The position numbers and the translations under genes were made by a program. A DNA stretch of 64,000 bases from Algoriphagus ornithinivorans (GTDB lineage Bacteria > Bacteroidota > Bacteroidia > Cytophagales > Cyclobacteriaceae). The stretch covers positions 310,001 to 374,000 of the forward strand of contig NZ_FOVW01000002.1 in NCBI RefSeq assembly GCF_900115305.1. The letters run 5' to 3'. Positions 61,609-64,000 of this stretch are shown one piece after another (the stretch's first letter is position 1; each line of letters opens with the position of its first letter). Below the pieces are notes generated by a model. That model had not been told where the DNA came from, made no database searches, and saw nothing but the letters and a program-made list of their open reading frames with translations.

Positions 61609-61640
61609 CAAATTTAATTAAACAGTGTTTAAAAAAGCAA
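61609..61640 (-). promoter_or_regulatory. tetR promoter with operator in its spacer
   Basis: On the minus strand a -33-like TTG (61638-61640) and an exact TAAATTTG -7 box (61609-61616) are 21 nt apart. The 15-bp palindrome TTAAACAGTGTTTAA (61618-61632, plus-strand reading) fills the spacer, so a bound repressor would block RNA polymerase. The predicted start lies about 10-15 nt before the ATG at 61590. Confidence 0.75.
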
Positions 61641-61665
61641 GAAATTATTGAAATAATTTTTCCAA

Positions 61666-63546
61666 TCAGGATTTTTTCACACTCTCTTTCATAGGTTCGC
61701 TATCCCAAGCCTGATCATTCAGGGAGAATTTTTTGCTCAATTCCCCTGATAATAAAAGTTCCTGTTGCTCGATTTGCTTCTTTACTTTGGATATGTATTC
61801 TTCCCGGTCGTTTTTATACTGGAATAATACTTTCAAGGCATCCTCATCGTATTTTCGGAATTGGCTAGCCAAGCGATGTATGGTATGAGCTCTAAACCCA
61901 AGCTTTTTTAAGACATCTTCACCCATTCGAATGGAAGTATCCAAATGCTCTCTATAGATATGCTCAACGCCCATTTCCATCATTTCATAAGCATCATTTC
62001 TGTTTTTAGTCCGAATCATGACTTCCAAATGAGGAAAATGCTCCTGGCAAAGCTCCACTAACTTCCTGTTGGTTTCACTGGAATTAATCGCTGAAATCAG
62101 AATTTGCGCTTCTTCTGCACCTGCTGAATGGAGAAGATCTAGTCTTGTAGCATCTCCATAAAATACCTTAAAGCCCATTTTTCTCAACAAGTCCACTTGA
62201 TCCGGATTAAAATCCAAAACAGTCGCTTCTATGCCATTTGCCCTAAGAAATCTTCCGAGTGTTGATCCGAAATGAGCAAACCCTACAAGGATGACCTTAT
62301 TTTTTTCCGAGAAGGTATCGGCTTCCCTTTCATTTTTATTTTCTTTTTCTTGAAGCTTAGGGATGATTAATTTATCAATCACCAGCATCAAAATGGGAGT
62401 GAGAGTCATGGTCAATGCCGTAACCGCTATCAAAAAATCTGATGTAGAAGCTGCAAAAATCCCCAATTGCAAGGCAAATGCATAGGTTACGAAAGAAAAC
62501 TCGGAAACTTGAGCCAATCCAAACGCAAAGCTGAGATTTTCAGGAATACTCAAACCTCTAACTTTTCCGATGATCAATAGCACTAAGGCTTTCAACAGCA
62601 TCACACCCAAAGTCAAAGAAATAATGACTGAGGCATTACTTGAAATCAATTCAAAATTGATAGTTGCCCCTACAGCCATAAAAAATAATCCCAAAAGTAG
62701 TCCTTTAAATGGGTCTAAATCAGATTCCAATGCATGTTTATAAGGTGAATTGGCTAAGATTACACCTGCCAGGAATGTCCCGAGTGCAGGAGAAAGCCCT
62801 ACTAACTCCATCAAAAATGCAATTCCCACAACAATGAGCAATGCAGATGCTGTAAATAATTCCCGAAGCTTGGTTTTGGATACCCAGTTTAGAATGGGGC
62901 CAAAGCCATATCTTCCCATCAGTATCACTAAACCTATAGCTGCAAAAATCATCAAGGTTTGAACCCAGCCCGGTTGATGTTCCAAGAATCCTCCATGCCC
63001 CGAGTCTGCGCTCATTTCGGCTCCTGCCACTACCAATAAGGGCAATACGGCTAAAATTGGGATAACAGCAATGTCTTGCATGAGCAAAACTCCAAAAGAC
63101 ATTCTTCCGGAATTACTGTCCATCTGATGTTTTTCTTTCAAAGACTGCAAAACAATAGCAGTGGATGAAAGTGCCATAGAAAGTCCAACTGCCAAACCAA
63201 CCCGCCAATTGACTCCAATCAGGATCGAGATTCCAAAAATTAGGGCTGCAGTGATTAATACCTGAGAAAGACCAACTTTCAGAATCAGGTCTTTCATTTT
63301 CCAAAGGTTTTTTGGCTCCAGCTCTAACCCAATCAAAAATAGCATCATTACTACCCCAAACTCGGTGGTATGCATGATGTCCTGACCTTGATTTCCATCT
63401 TCAATAAAGCCCAATAAGTAGGGGCCAATTAAAATTCCTGCGATCAGATAGCCCAGAACTGAGCCCATTCCCAATCTTTTGGCAATAGGAACGCAGATTA
63501 TAGCAGCTACGATAAAAATGATAGCATTGATCAAAAATCCATTCAT
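61666..63546 (-). CDS. kefC: Kef-type monovalent cation:proton antiporter (CPA2)
   Basis: Exports K+ in exchange for H+, often gated by glutathione adducts or other signals. The 626-residue product has about twelve hydrophobic segments of the CPA2 fold, including ALSSTAIVLQSL and FLIGLELEPKNLWK, then a cytosolic TrkA-N/RCK domain starting at about residue 415 (VILVGFAHFGSTLGRFLRA, FYGDATRLDLL). The terminal ~60 residues are charged and helical. The flavodoxin-like gene ends 3 nt upstream, matching the KefF-KefC arrangement. I use kefC as a family label; KefB is equally possible. Confidence 0.88.
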   Translation of the reverse strand: MNGFLINAIIFIVAAIICVPIAKRLGMGSVLGYLIAGILIGPYLLGFIEDGNQGQDIMHTTEFGVVMMLFLIGLELEPKNLWKMKDLILKVGLSQVLITAALIFGISILIGVNWRVGLAVGLSMALSSTAIVLQSLKEKHQMDSNSGRMSFGVLLMQDIAVIPILAVLPLLVVAGAEMSADSGHGGFLEHQPGWVQTLMIFAAIGLVILMGRYGFGPILNWVSKTKLRELFTASALLIVVGIAFLMELVGLSPALGTFLAGVILANSPYKHALESDLDPFKGLLLGLFFMAVGATINFELISSNASVIISLTLGVMLLKALVLLIIGKVRGLSIPENLSFAFGLAQVSEFSFVTYAFALQLGIFAASTSDFLIAVTALTMTLTPILMLVIDKLIIPKLQEKENKNEREADTFSEKNKVILVGFAHFGSTLGRFLRANGIEATVLDFNPDQVDLLRKMGFKVFYGDATRLDLLHSAGAEEAQILISAINSSETNRKLVELCQEHFPHLEVMIRTKNRNDAYEMMEMGVEHIYREHLDTSIRMGEDVLKKLGFRAHTIHRLASQFRKYDEDALKVLFQYKNDREEYISKVKKQIEQQELLLSGELSKKFSLNDQAWDSEPMKESVKKS

Positions 63547-63549
63547 AGC

Positions 63550-64000
63550 CTAGGTTTTTTGTAAATAAGGAATGCTTATTTCTTTCTCATCTCTTAATTG
63601 TAGCACGAGCTCTCTATAGGCTCTTGCCTTCCTCTGCAATTCATCGACTTGGATTTGATGTGTACCTCCTATGTGGAAAGGGGGCAAATATCGCATCCAA
63701 CATAAATAGGCGGTTTGCTCAAAAGGTCTCAAAAACTCCTCTAACGTAAACCTGTTTCTACCCTCATGACTATACACTTCCTGAGACCCTCCGGATGTGA
63801 TGGCATTCAGTAAATATTTATTTTTCAAATAAACACCACCTGGTCCATAAGCCCATCCAAACTCTAATACAAGATCAATCCATTGCTTCAACAAAGGAGG
63901 GCAGGAATACCAATAAAAAGGATGCTGAAAAATCACTACTTCATGTTCAAACAGTATTTCTTGCTCCTCTTGAATGTTGATGTTAAAATCAGGATATAAC
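63550..64000 (-). CDS. KefF/G-like NAD(P)H:quinone oxidoreductase (partial)
   Basis: Flavodoxin-fold oxidoreductase that in E. coli binds and activates the Kef antiporter. The gene runs off the right edge, so its N terminus is outside the window; the frame is open to 63999 and continues through HEVVIFQHPFYWYSCPPLLK. The flavin-binding QHPFYWYS, LEFGWAYG and the ITSGGSQEVY loop are typical of the NQO-like KefF/KefG group. Its stop is 3 nt before the antiporter start, so the pair is one operon. Confidence 0.88.
   Translation of the reverse strand, partial: LYPDFNINIQEEQEILFEHEVVIFQHPFYWYSCPPLLKQWIDLVLEFGWAYGPGGVYLKNKYLLNAITSGGSQEVYSHEGRNRFTLEEFLRPFEQTAYLCWMRYLPPFHIGGTHQIQVDELQRKARAYRELVLQLRDEKEISIPYLQKT

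Noticed and set aside
1..64000. tRNA, rRNA, CRISPR array, insertion sequence, prophage or attachment site
   Set aside because: No clover-leaf pattern, repeat-spacer series, transposase, integrase or phage gene was seen in any gap or reading frame.

Overview
The window is chromosomal DNA from a member of the Bacteroidota, most likely a Cytophagales / Cyclobacteriaceae bacterium of the Algoriphagus type. This rests on several things seen in the sequence: a DUF4369-TlpA lipoprotein, the Bacteroidota-type histone H1-like mini-protein, many exported peptidases with short Bacteroidota-style signal peptides, the scarcity of Shine-Dalgarno sequences, and promoter-like boxes of the Bacteroidota TTTG / TAnnTTTG type. 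The species is an inference. I see no insertion sequence, prophage, CRISPR array, rRNA or tRNA gene, and base composition looks even throughout, so this is a core-genome segment rather than a genomic island.

Layout. 1-4.1 kb: the 3' part of alaS, gatB and a thioredoxin-like lipoprotein. 4.5-5.3 kb: proC on the minus strand. 5.5-8.9 kb: a surface-polysaccharide set (glycosyltransferase, UDP-glucuronate 4-epimerase, dTDP-glucose 4,6-dehydratase). 8.9-14.6 kb (minus): an amino-acid permease with galactokinase, then a large exported Asp-box beta-propeller protein. 14.9-16.7 kb: an M1 aminopeptidase, followed by a 58-residue histone H1-like gene at 16.8 kb and an alpha-oxoamine synthase that may make a sphingoid or sulfonolipid base. 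18.5-21.9 kb: biotin carboxylase, a DUF1015 protein and a Maf pyrophosphatase. 21.9-25.1 kb (minus): a tightly coupled trio of unknown genes (kinase-fold-like, DUF3817, DNA polymerase III psi-like), a thioesterase and pcm. 25.2-30.2 kb: ribE, an exported lipase, a lipoprotein of the formylglycine-generating-enzyme family, ferritin and an M28 peptidase.

30.3-33.9 kb holds DinB, PhzF, ion-channel and S10 carboxypeptidase genes. 34-40 kb holds a GluQ-RS-like synthetase, two small exported proteins, a DUF4442 protein, an M48 lipoprotein protease, a 3'-5' exonuclease and Mpl. 40.1-48.3 kb holds a seven-helix membrane protein, dnaB, a quinone-oxidoreductase-like gene, two small genes, etfB-etfA, a bifunctional nuclease and a CNT nucleoside transporter. 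48.5-53.6 kb holds an M28 peptidase, a TruC-like pseudouridine synthase, mnmA and a MATE transporter. 53.6-64 kb holds a lipoprotein, a CAP-domain protein, a full RND efflux operon (tolC, adaptor, pump, and an acyl-carrier-like protein with no attachment serine), its TetR regulator, and a Kef antiporter with its flavodoxin-fold partner running off the right end.

How the parts work together. The clearest regulatory circuit is the efflux locus: a 15-bp palindrome occurs once before tetR, between its -35-like and -7-like boxes, and once, in the opposite orientation, before tolC. Genes are densely packed, with ATGA/TAATG couplings and several convergent overlaps. Two plus-strand terminators lie within the 3' ends of convergent genes, and two others end directly against the start codon of the next gene. 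No single large undescribed system stands out. The best leads are the psi-like / kinase-like gene trio, the serine-less acyl-carrier protein in the efflux operon, the alpha-oxoamine synthase, and a seven-helix protein arranged like a lycopene cyclase.
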